This document shows, in pieces, positions 1-8,769 of a stretch of 64,000 nucleotides of DNA. Each line of letters starts with the position of its first letter. Position 1 is the first letter of the stretch. The stretch is taken from positions 124,001-188,000 of the forward strand of contig NZ_JADMJN010000002.1 of the NCBI RefSeq assembly GCF_018780565.1, read 5' to 3'. The DNA is from Rhodoferax sp. (GTDB lineage: Bacteria; Pseudomonadota; Gammaproteobacteria; Burkholderiales; Burkholderiaceae_C). The notes beneath the pieces are model-generated. The model had not been told where the DNA came from, did no database searches, and was given only the letters and a program-made list of their open reading frames with translations. The position numbers were made by a program, and so were the translations under genes.

Positions 1-1
1 G

Positions 2-2521
2 TCTGTGCAACCCCTGCCCGTGACCAGCGACGATGAAATTGGTGAACTGATCGGCGGGTTCAATCGCCTGCAGGAAACTGCCGTGCAACGCGAGGCCCTG
101 CTTAGGCAGATCCTGGATACCTCCAGCGTGGCCATTTTTCTGGTCAGCATGGAGGGACGCATCACACAGGCCAACTTGCGCATGGCCGAGATGTTTGGCT
201 GGAACCCCGACAGCCTGGAAGGGCAGGAGTATGTGGCGCTGGTGCATCCCCGGGAGCGCGAGATTGGCAGAGAAAAAATGCTCGCCCTGCTGGGAAGTGA
301 CATTGCCTCCGTGGATCTGGATCGTCTCTATTGGCGCGCGGATCAATCGGAGTTCTGGGGCCATCTGACGGGCAAGAGTTTTTACGACGTCAATGGCAAG
401 AAGCTGGGGCTGATTGGTGTCATTGCCGATATCACCGAGCGAAGAAACGCCGATGAAAAATTGCGTGAAAGCGAACGCAAGCTTTTTGAAATCCTGGAAA
501 ACGTCGACGCCTACATTTACCTCAAGGACATGGAGGGACGTTACCTTTTTGCCAACCGGCCCGTTCGCACATTGTTTGGTGCTTCCATGGAGCAGGTGGT
601 GGGCCAGAGCGATGAAAAATTCTTCGATACCAAGACCGCCCTCCAGATTCGCCATAACGACCGGCAGGTTCTGGACAAGGGTGAAACGCTGAGAACGGAG
701 GAAACCAATGTCAATCTGAAGAGCGGAGGCTCTTCAACCTACTTGAGTGTCAAACTGCCGCTGCGCAATACCGCAGGGGAAATATACGCGCTATGCGGGA
801 TCTCCACTGACATCACCACGATCAAGGACCATGAGAAGCAGCTGGAGTACTTTGCCCATTTCGACATGCTGACCAGCCTGCCCAACCGTGTGCTCCTCGC
901 GGATCGGCTGCACCAGGCCATGGCGCAGGCCCATAGGCGTGGGCAGAGGCTGGCCGTGGCGTATCTCGATCTTGATGCGTTCAAGGCCGTCAATGACAGT
1001 CACGGGCATGAAGCCGGGGATCAGTTGCTGATCAGCGTGTCGGAACACATGAAGCAGGCATTGCGCGAGGGAGATACGCTGGCGCGCATTGGCGGCGACG
1101 AGTTCGTGGCCGTGCTGGTTGACCTGCATGACAATGCCGCGGGCGATGCCATGCTCAGCCGCCTGCTTGCGGCTGCGGCCCAGCCTGTGCCGTTCGGGAA
1201 TCATGTGCTCCAGGTGTCGGCCAGTCTGGGCGTCACCTATTATCCGCAGGCCGATGAGGTCGATGCCGACCAGCTCATGCGCCAGGCGGATCAGGCCATG
1301 TACCAGGCCAAGGTGGCGGGAAAGAACCGGTGCCACGTGTTTGATGCGGTGCAGGATCTCAGCGTGCGTGGACACCATGAAAGTGTCGAGCGCATCCGCA
1401 CGGCGCTGACTCAGCGCGAATTTGTGCTTTATTTCCAGCCCAAGGTCAATTTGCGGACCGGGGCGGTCATCGGTGCCGAGGCCTTGATTCGCTGGCAGCA
1501 TCCGCAAAGAGGCCTGTTGTCACCGGCTCTGTTTCTGCCACTCATCGAAGATCATCCGCTGGCCGTTGACCTTGGCGAATGGGTGATCGATTCGGCCTTG
1601 ACGCACATGGCGCATTGGCACGAACAGGGGTTGGTCATTCCGGCCAGCGTCAACATTGGCGCGCGCCAGCTGCAGCAAGTGGATTTCGCCGAGCGCCTGA
1701 GCGTCATACTCGCCAGGCATCCCCATGTCCGGCCGGACAACCTGGAGCTGGAGGTGCTGGAAACCAGCGCGCTGCAAGACCTGGCGCACGTGTCCCGGCT
1801 TATCGAGTCCTGCCGGCAGATCGGGGTGATGTTTGCCCTGGACGACTTTGGCACCGGTTATTCCTCCCTGACCTACCTGAAGCGTTTGCAGGTGTTTCAG
1901 CTCAAGATTGACCAAAGCTTTGTGCGCGACATGCTGGAGGATCCCGATGACCTCGCCATTCTGGAGGGTGTGATCGGTCTGGCCGCGGCGTTTCGCCGCC
2001 AGGTCATCGCCGAGGGCGTTGAAACCGTGGAGCACGGTGCCATGCTGCTGCAGCTTGGCTGCGAACTGGCCCAGGGCTACGGCATTGCGCGCCCCATGCC
2101 TGCGAGCGATCTGGTGGCCTGGGCCGCGCAGTGGCGGCCTGATCCGGCCTGGGCCGAGGTGTCCTTGCTGAAACGGGACGATTTGCCGCTGCTCTTCGCC
2201 CGCGTCGAGCACCGGGCCTGGAGCAACGGGGTTGAAAGCTATCTGCGGGGCGAGCGGGCACTGGCGCCGCCGCTGGACCGCCAGCAGAGTCATTTTGGCC
2301 GTTGGCTGGGTACAGAGGGCGTGGCCCGCCATGGGCAGCAGCCGTATTTCATCGGCATCGATACCCTGCACCGTCAAGCGCACGAACTGGCCGTTGAGCT
2401 GTGTGCACTGCGCGTTCGGGGGCAAGCGTCGGTGGCCCTTGAGCGGCTGGACGAGTTGCGCAAGCTGCGGGATGCCTTGCTGGAAGCGCTGACAGGCATC
2501 TTCCGCGAAACCCCATCCTGA
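2..2521 (+). CDS. PAS-PAS-GGDEF-EAL-CZB cyclic-di-GMP enzyme, 5' end outside the window
   Basis: The protein would make and/or break cyclic-di-GMP at the membrane. The reading frame is already open at the left edge. Its first visible residues (DDEIGELIGGFNRLQ) look like the end of a HAMP linker, so the GTG at 5 is probably not the start and an N-terminal sensor and membrane part is missing. Counting from that GTG: PAS about 30-145, PAS about 155-270, GGDEF at 363-367 with an RxxD inhibitory site (R354-D357) five residues before it, then EAL at 492-494 with DDFGTGYSS, KID and AEGVET motifs kept. Both catalytic domains look intact. The C-terminus (about 730-835) resembles a CZB zinc-binding domain with H736, H789 and H793, but the usual Cys before FGRW is Ser762. 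The next gene converges with an 11-bp gap. Confidence 0.93.
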   Translation, partial: SVQPLPVTSDDEIGELIGGFNRLQETAVQREALLRQILDTSSVAIFLVSMEGRITQANLRMAEMFGWNPDSLEGQEYVALVHPREREIGREKMLALLGSDIASVDLDRLYWRADQSEFWGHLTGKSFYDVNGKKLGLIGVIADITERRNADEKLRESERKLFEILENVDAYIYLKDMEGRYLFANRPVRTLFGASMEQVVGQSDEKFFDTKTALQIRHNDRQVLDKGETLRTEETNVNLKSGGSSTYLSVKLPLRNTAGEIYALCGISTDITTIKDHEKQLEYFAHFDMLTSLPNRVLLADRLHQAMAQAHRRGQRLAVAYLDLDAFKAVNDSHGHEAGDQLLISVSEHMKQALREGDTLARIGGDEFVAVLVDLHDNAAGDAMLSRLLAAAAQPVPFGNHVLQVSASLGVTYYPQADEVDADQLMRQADQAMYQAKVAGKNRCHVFDAVQDLSVRGHHESVERIRTALTQREFVLYFQPKVNLRTGAVIGAEALIRWQHPQRGLLSPALFLPLIEDHPLAVDLGEWVIDSALTHMAHWHEQGLVIPASVNIGARQLQQVDFAERLSVILARHPHVRPDNLELEVLETSALQDLAHVSRLIESCRQIGVMFALDDFGTGYSSLTYLKRLQVFQLKIDQSFVRDMLEDPDDLAILEGVIGLAAAFRRQVIAEGVETVEHGAMLLQLGCELAQGYGIARPMPASDLVAWAAQWRPDPAWAEVSLLKRDDLPLLFARVEHRAWSNGVESYLRGERALAPPLDRQQSHFGRWLGTEGVARHGQQPYFIGIDTLHRQAHELAVELCALRVRGQASVALERLDELRKLRDALLEALTGIFRETPS

Positions 2522-2532
2522 TTTGTTCTGGC

Positions 2533-3597
2533 CTAGCCGTGGGCCTGAAAAAACTTCCGGATGTTTTCCAGGGCGTCGCGTGCTTCGGGTAATTCCGGAT
2601 GAAAAATGTGCCAGACATGCACCATGTCAGACCAGGTCTGCAGGGTGACGGGCGAGCCGGCTGCGACGGCCTTGTTGACGTAGCGAAGGCTGTCGTCAAA
2701 CAGCATTTCCGATTCGCTGGCATGCAACAGCACCGGAGGCAGTCGGGACAGGTCGCCGTAAACCGGTGAAACCACGGGATCACTCGGTCGAATACGGGTT
2801 TGAAGCCAGGCCGCCCAGAGCAGCACTGATCGCGGAATTTTGGCCAGGGACTTGAACAGCGGACCGAGCATGGGGTCGGTTTCGATATGGTTTTTCAGGC
2901 TGGGGCTGCCCAGCGTGGCGTCGGTTGCCGGCGACAAGGCCACTGCCGCATTGGGTGCGCGCAGGCCCTGGTCGCGGACCCAGGCGATCAGTGACAGTGT
3001 GAGGTTGCCGCCGGCTGAGTCGCCAGCCACGAACACCGCGCTGGCAGGCGACAAGCCGGTCGGCCCGTTGTCGAGCAGCCAGCGGTAGCCGGTACGGCTG
3101 TCTTCAATACCGGCCATGCGCGGGTATTCGGGCATCAGGCGATAGTCGATGGCCAGCACGGCGGCATTGGCGATCTCGGAAAATTTGCTGGTCAGGCGCC
3201 GATGACTTTGGGGACTGCCCATGGTGTAGGCACCGCCATGAATGTAGAGCAGGCGCCGGCGCGGATCGGCGTTGGGCGCCAGCACCCATTCGGCAGGTAC
3301 GCCGCCAGCATCCACGGCGATGATTTGTATCCCCGATTCGTTGCTGGGGAAGGCGTTGTTCATGTAGTTGCGCAGCAGCGCAATGTGCTGGCTGCGTGGC
3401 GTGCTTTGCAGGGTTGCTGCAATACCGTCAAGGGAGCTGAGCACACCCCGGTAGGCTTCGCTGGTGGCACTCCCTTGGAACCTGCCTTGGGCTGCGGGCT
3501 GGTCGAATACGCTGAGGTTTTTTCCCCGCAGGTAAAAAATCTCGATGGCCCAGATGATGGCTGCAAGGGCAAGCAGGCCCCAGATGATGTTGCTCAA
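2533..3597 (-). CDS. alpha/beta hydrolase of the hormone-sensitive-lipase (esterase) family
   Basis: A 354-residue carboxylesterase-like protein. It has the HGGAY oxyanion-hole motif, the nucleophile motif GDSAGG and a late DMVHVWH carrying the probable catalytic His, typical of the HSL/acetyl-hydrolase group. The N-terminus is one hydrophobic helix (about residues 2-22), so it is probably membrane-anchored. The start is a TTG preceded by a strong Shine-Dalgarno (AGGAG, six bases upstream). It lies 50 bp downstream of an acyl-CoA synthetase on the same strand, so the two are probably one operon that processes an ester or fatty-acid-like substrate. The substrate is not evident from sequence. 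Confidence 0.88.
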   Translation of the reverse strand: MSNIIWGLLALAAIIWAIEIFYLRGKNLSVFDQPAAQGRFQGSATSEAYRGVLSSLDGIAATLQSTPRSQHIALLRNYMNNAFPSNESGIQIIAVDAGGVPAEWVLAPNADPRRRLLYIHGGAYTMGSPQSHRRLTSKFSEIANAAVLAIDYRLMPEYPRMAGIEDSRTGYRWLLDNGPTGLSPASAVFVAGDSAGGNLTLSLIAWVRDQGLRAPNAAVALSPATDATLGSPSLKNHIETDPMLGPLFKSLAKIPRSVLLWAAWLQTRIRPSDPVVSPVYGDLSRLPPVLLHASESEMLFDDSLRYVNKAVAAGSPVTLQTWSDMVHVWHIFHPELPEARDALENIRKFFQAHG

Positions 3598-3647
3598 GTT
3601 CGTCTCCTAAAACGAGGCATCCACCAGGGAGCCACTTGCAGGCCATG

Positions 3648-5594
3648 CTACTGCACTTGAACGCGTACTTTGACCGGTAGCCGCGCCAGGGTGTCATTCA
3701 AAACCGTCTGCAGTCGCGCGGCCTGTGCGCCGGCCTGGCTGGTGTGCAGTATCACACGCACGCCGTCCTGCGTGTCGGATGAAACCTCGGCACGGGTGAG
3801 ATGCTCGCAGCCGGCATCGCGGTACACCTGATCGACCAGTGCGCTGACCACCGCGTGTGTCGCCAAAAGGCGCAAATCGGGCTTGTAGATTTTGCCCACG
3901 TTGGTCATGGGCATGTTTTGCAGAATGGTCACCGCCTTGGGCCGGGCCGGGGCCTCATCGACCCGTTCGCCGACAAAGGCCAGGAGTTCGGCTTCGGTGG
4001 CTGTGGTGCCGGGCACCAGCGTGACAAACACGACGGGCAACTCGCCTGCATAGGCGTCGGGTGCACCCACGGCGGCGCAAAGCTGGATGGCCGGATGCGC
4101 GCTCATGGCGTCTTCGATCGTCTTGGGGTCAATGTTGTGACCGCCGCGGATGATCAGGTCCTTGGAGCGGCCGCTGAGGTTCAGGCGGCCCTCGCTGTCA
4201 AGCCAGCCCAGGTCGCCGGTGGCGAGCCAGCCGTCGTGCGTGAATGCGCGGGCGGTGTCCTCGGGGTCCAGAAATCCGGGGATCACATTGGGTGCCTTGA
4301 ACAGCACCATGCCTTGTTCGCCCGGGGGCAAATCGGTGTCGCTGGCGCCACCCGTCTCGTCCAGCGCCACAATGCGCAGGCGTCCATAGGGCAGTGGAAA
4401 ACCGACGCAGCCCGAAGGCCCCACCACGCCCGGCGGCGTGACACTGGAGATACCGGCCATCTCGGTCATGCCGAAGCTCTCATGCACATGCAGGTGGAAC
4501 TGGCGCTCAAAGCGCACCGCCAGCTCGGCGGGCATGGGGGCAGCACCGGTTCGGCAGTAGCGCACCGAAGAAATGTCGGCGTCGCCCACGGGCACATTGG
4601 CCAGAGCGGCCAGCACTGTGGGTACACCGGACACTGCTGTGGCCTTGTATTTTTCAACCAGACGCCAGTAGTTGGCCATGACCTCGCGGTTGCGCATCAG
4701 GGCGGTGGTGGGAATCACGGTTTCTGCACCGGCCGACAAGGCGGTGAGCGAGCCGGGCAGCACGCCCGCCACGTGAAACAGCGGGTAACCGTTGATGCCG
4801 ACATCGGTCGATTTGACGCCTTGCATCATGACGCAAACCCAGGCGGTGAACACTTGGTTGCCATGGGTGTGGCGCGCCAGCTTGGGTGCGCCGGTGGTGC
4901 CGCCCGTGTGAAAGTAGGCGGCAACATCGTCTGGCTGGATATCGCGCCCACTCACCAGCCGGTCTGCGGGCTGTGTGGCGCGCAGCGCTGCAAAGTCAGC
5001 GACGCCGGCGGGCAGATCGCCAGCACTGCCTGGCGATTCATCATGCGGGGCGACGCGTAACACCGTGGTCAGCGTGGGCACTTGCGTGCGAAGGCGAAGG
5101 GCTTTGGACCAGAGGCCGGCATCGGCATCGCTGCCGTAGGCAATCAGCACCTTGGCGCGGGCCACGGTCATCAGCGACACCAGTTTTTCATCGCTGAGCA
5201 GCGGGTTCAGGGGCTGCACAATGCCAGCGGCTTCGCCACCCCACAGGGCCAGGTGGTATTCCAGGCAGCCCGGTAGCAACACCGCCACCGCGTCATTGGG
5301 GCCTACGCCCAGGCTGTTCAGCAGGTTGGCCGTCTGGTGCACATAGGACAGCAGTTCGGCGTAGGACCAGCGAATGGGCGCGTCTTCGGGGTCGGCCGTG
5401 CGCAGGAATGTCAGGGCGGGTTTGCTGCCGAAGGCGCGTGCCGAATTGCACAGCAGTTCGTAAGTGCTGCGCACGGTGAGCGTCTGCGCCAGTGGCAAGG
5501 CCTCCAGCCGTCGGACATCGGCCATGTTTCTGATCGGGGGCGGGGCGACAAAAGGCTGGGCAGAAGAAGGAACCGATGGTGTGGGGCTGTTCAT
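3648..5594 (-). CDS. AMP-dependent acyl-CoA synthetase (ANL superfamily)
   Basis: Activates a carboxylic acid to the acyl-adenylate and then the CoA thioester. The 648-residue protein has the phosphate-binding loop HTGGTTGAPK, the FGMTEMAG region, the GDLGWLDSEGRL and SGRSKDLIIRGG hinge motifs, and a late PMTNVGKIYK with the catalytic Lys. It is about 60-80 residues longer than a typical member because of a C-terminal extension rich in short-chain residues (about 580-648). The AMP-binding fold starts late, after a Pro/Ser-rich leader. It is transcribed ahead of the esterase gene at 2533-3597 and is divergent from a Bug-type solute-binding protein, which suggests uptake, hydrolysis and activation of an organic acid. 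Exact acid unknown. Confidence 0.92.
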   Translation of the reverse strand: MNSPTPSVPSSAQPFVAPPPIRNMADVRRLEALPLAQTLTVRSTYELLCNSARAFGSKPALTFLRTADPEDAPIRWSYAELLSYVHQTANLLNSLGVGPNDAVAVLLPGCLEYHLALWGGEAAGIVQPLNPLLSDEKLVSLMTVARAKVLIAYGSDADAGLWSKALRLRTQVPTLTTVLRVAPHDESPGSAGDLPAGVADFAALRATQPADRLVSGRDIQPDDVAAYFHTGGTTGAPKLARHTHGNQVFTAWVCVMMQGVKSTDVGINGYPLFHVAGVLPGSLTALSAGAETVIPTTALMRNREVMANYWRLVEKYKATAVSGVPTVLAALANVPVGDADISSVRYCRTGAAPMPAELAVRFERQFHLHVHESFGMTEMAGISSVTPPGVVGPSGCVGFPLPYGRLRIVALDETGGASDTDLPPGEQGMVLFKAPNVIPGFLDPEDTARAFTHDGWLATGDLGWLDSEGRLNLSGRSKDLIIRGGHNIDPKTIEDAMSAHPAIQLCAAVGAPDAYAGELPVVFVTLVPGTTATEAELLAFVGERVDEAPARPKAVTILQNMPMTNVGKIYKPDLRLLATHAVVSALVDQVYRDAGCEHLTRAEVSSDTQDGVRVILHTSQAGAQAARLQTVLNDTLARLPVKVRVQVQ

Positions 5595-5777
5595 GGTGTG
5601 CGCTCAAAAATCGAAAACGGGTCGTGCCAAGGCTGTGACTGGGCCGAGGCGGCTGAACTATAAACGTATCAAGCCGCAGGGGGAGTCGCCACCGTGTCCC
5701 GTGCGTGCAATCCCGAATTTACAAGCCCGTCATGAGCGACTAGGATCCGAAAATAACATCCATAGGAGCCACCTCTC

Positions 5778-6758
5778 ATGCCTCTCAAGTCCTTTCGAAA
5801 GCTGCCCGTCGTCCTGGGCCTCTTGTTTGCCCTGGCCTTGCCTTCGGTCCATGCGCAAAGTGGTGCATGGCCGACCAAGCCCATCAAGATTGTGGTGACC
5901 TTCCCCGCAGGCGGTGCGCCCGACACGCTGGCACGGGTGCTGGCGGACAAATGGGGTCAGTCGACGGGGCAAACCGTGACGGTGGACAACAAGCCGGGTG
6001 CGGGTGGCAATATCGGCTCCGACTTTGTCGCCAAGAGTGCAGGGGATGGCTACACCCTGCTGATCGCCACCGTGGGCACCCACGCGATCAATCCGGCCTT
6101 GTATGCCACCATGCCCTACAACCACGTCAAGGATTTCACGCCCATCAGTTTTCTGGCGGCAACACCCAATCTGCTGGTGGTCAACAACACGGTGCCCGCC
6201 AAAAACGTCAAGGAGTTGATGGCCCTGGCGGCCAAGACGCCTCTGACCTTTGGCTCCTCGGGCAGCGGCACATCGATCCATCTGTCGGGTGAACTGTTCA
6301 ACACCCTGGCCGGCGTCAAGATGCAGCACATTCCCTACAAGGGGCGCGCGCAAGCCGTGCCAGATTTGCTGGGCGGGCGTATCTCGATGATTTTTGACAA
6401 CATGCCTTCCGCTCTGCCACTGGTGAAGTCGGGTGATGTGCGTGCCATTGCCGTGACCAGTGCGACCCGCTCCGCTGCTGCGCCGAATATTCCCACCATT
6501 GCGGAGTCGGGGTTGCCTGGTTTTGAAGCCACGTCCTGGTTCGCCCTGATGGCCCCTGCCGGCGTGCCCAAGGATGTGCTGGCCCGTATCAATGCCGAGA
6601 CCGTGCGCGTGATGAGCCTGCCGGATGTGCGTGAAAAACTGACGACGCTGGGTCTGGATGTGAAGCCCGGCAGTCCGGAAGCGCTGGCTGCTTACATCCA
6701 GTCTGAAACCGCCAAGTGGGCCAAGGTGGTCAAGGAGTCCGGCGCCAAGCTCGATTAA
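5778..6758 (+). CDS. Bug-family tripartite tricarboxylate transporter substrate-binding protein
   Basis: A 326-residue periplasmic solute receptor. A classical Sec signal peptide ends near SVHAQS (about residue 27), followed by the family hallmarks WPTKPIKIVVTFPAGG, DNKPGAGGNIGSD and GGRISMIFDNMP. Family members bind carboxylates such as citrate, terephthalate or amino acids. Many, like this one, are orphans without adjacent TctA/TctB membrane genes. A good ribosome site (AGGAG) lies about ten bases before the ATG. Its gene is divergent from the acyl-CoA synthetase, with about 180 bp of shared upstream DNA, and ends 18 bp before the convergent rsmE. The ligand cannot be read from the sequence. 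Confidence 0.95.
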   Translation: MPLKSFRKLPVVLGLLFALALPSVHAQSGAWPTKPIKIVVTFPAGGAPDTLARVLADKWGQSTGQTVTVDNKPGAGGNIGSDFVAKSAGDGYTLLIATVGTHAINPALYATMPYNHVKDFTPISFLAATPNLLVVNNTVPAKNVKELMALAAKTPLTFGSSGSGTSIHLSGELFNTLAGVKMQHIPYKGRAQAVPDLLGGRISMIFDNMPSALPLVKSGDVRAIAVTSATRSAAAPNIPTIAESGLPGFEATSWFALMAPAGVPKDVLARINAETVRVMSLPDVREKLTTLGLDVKPGSPEALAAYIQSETAKWAKVVKESGAKLD

Positions 6759-6776
6759 GTGGCCTGTCTGGTGTCG

Positions 6777-7538
6777 TCATGACACCAGCAGCGCAGCCAG
6801 GGCCGCCAGTGCGGCCGTTTCCGAACGCAGCACGCGCGGGCCCAGCGTGACCGGCGCAAAACCACGCGCCAGCGCGAGATCTTCTTCGGCGCTGCTCAAG
6901 CCGCCCTCTGGACCCGACAGAAAGGTGATGGCTGCTTCGCGCTTGCCAAGAAGAATGCGGGTGGCTTCGTGCAAGCCCTGTGTGCCCGGCCGCAGGGACA
7001 GCAGCAGTGACAGACCCGACGCTGCTGGGTTCGTGCCCTTGGCCCAGGCGGCAAACGTCATCACCTCCTGAATCAGTGGCACCCGGTTGCCGCCGCATTG
7101 CTCACAGGCGGCTATTGCCACGCTTTGCCAATGCGCCACTTTCTTGTCTGCCCGCTCGCCGCTGAGCCGCAGTACGCTGCGCTCGGTCATCAGCGGCTGG
7201 ATGCTGGCGACGCCCAGCTCCGTTGCTTTTTCCACCAGCCAGTCCATGCGGTCGTTGGCAGGCATGCCCACCAGCAGATGGACCGCCCGCGCCGCCTCAC
7301 GCTCTACCGCATGGTGCGGGCCTACTTTCACTTGCACATCGCTGCGCCCCATGTGGGTGATGGTGGCCTCATATTCGCCACCCAGCCGGGTGAAGTCGCC
7401 GCCGCCCGGTCCCCCATTGAAGAGGGTGATGCTGTCCCCCGGTTGCAGGCGCAGCACCTGCACATGGCGTGCGGCACCGGGGGGCAGGTCCAGCACCGCA
7501 TCGGTGGCGAGAGGGGCAGGACAGTAAAAGCGGGGCAT
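6777..7538 (-). CDS. rsmE: 16S rRNA (uracil-1498-N3)-methyltransferase RsmE
   Basis: SPOUT-class methyltransferase that methylates U1498 of 16S rRNA using S-adenosylmethionine. The 253-residue length fits the family. The N-terminal PUA-like part includes HVQVLRLQPGDSITLFNG. The C-terminal knot has the VEKATELGV motif, the glycine-rich FLSGPEGGLSSAEE loop and the LGPRVLRSETAALAAL tail that builds the cofactor site. The ATG at 7538 is the only sensible start. It lies 55 bp downstream of amgK on the same strand; that gap holds one copy of a short AT-rich element. Confidence 0.96.
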   Translation of the reverse strand: MPRFYCPAPLATDAVLDLPPGAARHVQVLRLQPGDSITLFNGGPGGGDFTRLGGEYEATITHMGRSDVQVKVGPHHAVEREAARAVHLLVGMPANDRMDWLVEKATELGVASIQPLMTERSVLRLSGERADKKVAHWQSVAIAACEQCGGNRVPLIQEVMTFAAWAKGTNPAASGLSLLLSLRPGTQGLHEATRILLGKREAAITFLSGPEGGLSSAEEDLALARGFAPVTLGPRVLRSETAALAALAALLVS

Positions 7539-7542
7539 GAGT

Positions 7543-7590
7543 TGTGCTATGAAAAGTGTAGCTTTTTGCGTAATATATGTGCGGGCTAGC
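7543..7590 (+). repeat. AT-rich short dispersed element, intergenic copy
   Basis: The stretch begins TGCTATGAAAAGTGTAGC and ends with GGGCTAGCGCAC. Its start resembles in-gene stretches at 19628-19645, 40342-40360 and 61351-61368, all of the form TGCTAT..AAT/AGAGC. It is AT-rich against a GC-rich background. Family assignment rests on visual similarity only. Confidence 0.4.
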
Positions 7591-7593
7591 GCA

Positions 7594-8691
7594 CTATTTG
7601 ACTGTGGGCCTATTGAAGCCGAGGGTATTGGTGGGCGCTATGCCTTCTATGTTTTCTACCAGGCGCAACAGGGGCCGGAGTTCGCGGTAGCGCGCGCAAG
7701 TGGCGCGGATGTAGCCAATGAAACGCGGTGTGTCCGCCAGGTACTGGGGCTTGCCGTCGCGCAGGGTCAGCCGGGCAAAGATGCCGGCCACCTTGAGGTG
7801 GCGTTGCAGGCCCATCCATTCCACGCCCCGGTAAAACTCGCCAAAATCATCGCCCACCGGCAGGCCGGCCTTGCGCGCCTTGTCCCAGTAGCGGATCGTG
7901 ACGTCCAGGCAAAAATCCTCTTCCCAGCTTAGAAATGCATCGCGCATCAGGCTGGCAATGTCGTAGGTGATGGGGCCATACACCGCGTCCTGGAAATCCA
8001 GTACGCCCAGACGTGGCTGGGATCCCCCGGCCGAGATCATCAGGTTTCTCGGCATGAAATCGCGGTGAACATACACACGGGGCCAGGCCAGGTTGCGCTC
8101 GATGATGAGTTTGAAGGCTTCGTCCAGCGTCTTGCGCACATCGCCCTCAAGCGCCACGCCGCGGTGACGCGCCAGATACCATTCGGGAAATAATTCCAGT
8201 TCCCGTCGCAGCAGCGCTTCGTCATAGGGCGGAAGTACATCCGGTTTGGACGCGGTTTGCCAGGCGACCAGGGCATCCACGGCCTGCAGGTACAGGCCCA
8301 GGTTGGCTTGAGGGCTCTCCCGGTTGATCGCCTGCATCATGGTTTGCCCGCCCAAATCGGTGAGCAGCATGAAGCCCCGGGCCTCGTCCCAAGCCAGCAC
8401 CTGCGGTACGTGGATCTGGGCCTGCGCCATCAGTTGGGCAACTTTGACGAAGGGCTGGCAGTTCTCTTTGTCCGGCGGCGCATCCATGATGATGAGGCTG
8501 CCCTGCGCAGAATCCACCCGGAAGTAGCGTCGGAAACTGGCGTCGGCAGAGGCCATTCGCACCGAATGGAGCTGCAACTGGTGAGCCGGGACCAGGCTTT
8601 TCAGCCAGGCGTTGAAATCGGCTTCGCGCTGCGCGTCAGTCCAGACGGGGGCAGCGAACGGGGTGGGTTCGGGGTGGGGGGCTTGGCTCAT
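7594..8691 (-). CDS. amgK: aminoglycoside-phosphotransferase-fold sugar kinase, AmgK-like
   Basis: Probable N-acetylmuramate/N-acetylglucosamine anomeric kinase of the peptidoglycan recycling salvage route; that function is assigned from homology and context. The 365-residue protein has the APH-fold catalytic motif VYVHRDFMPRNLM (HxDxxxxN) and the metal-binding GVLDFQDAVYGP. In Pseudomonas and many betaproteobacteria amgK sits beside lptD, as here, where it is divergent from lptD with a 78-bp gap. The usual partner murU (a uridylyltransferase) is not next to it; rsmE follows instead. No strong ribosome site precedes the ATG at 8691. Confidence 0.82.
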   Translation of the reverse strand: MSQAPHPEPTPFAAPVWTDAQREADFNAWLKSLVPAHQLQLHSVRMASADASFRRYFRVDSAQGSLIIMDAPPDKENCQPFVKVAQLMAQAQIHVPQVLAWDEARGFMLLTDLGGQTMMQAINRESPQANLGLYLQAVDALVAWQTASKPDVLPPYDEALLRRELELFPEWYLARHRGVALEGDVRKTLDEAFKLIIERNLAWPRVYVHRDFMPRNLMISAGGSQPRLGVLDFQDAVYGPITYDIASLMRDAFLSWEEDFCLDVTIRYWDKARKAGLPVGDDFGEFYRGVEWMGLQRHLKVAGIFARLTLRDGKPQYLADTPRFIGYIRATCARYRELRPLLRLVENIEGIAPTNTLGFNRPTVK

Positions 8692-8769
8692 GGATAATCC
8701 ATTCTACAAACCCGAACGCTAAAGCCTTCGTTTCCCACCTGTCCGAACAATCGATACTGTCCCTGCCCG

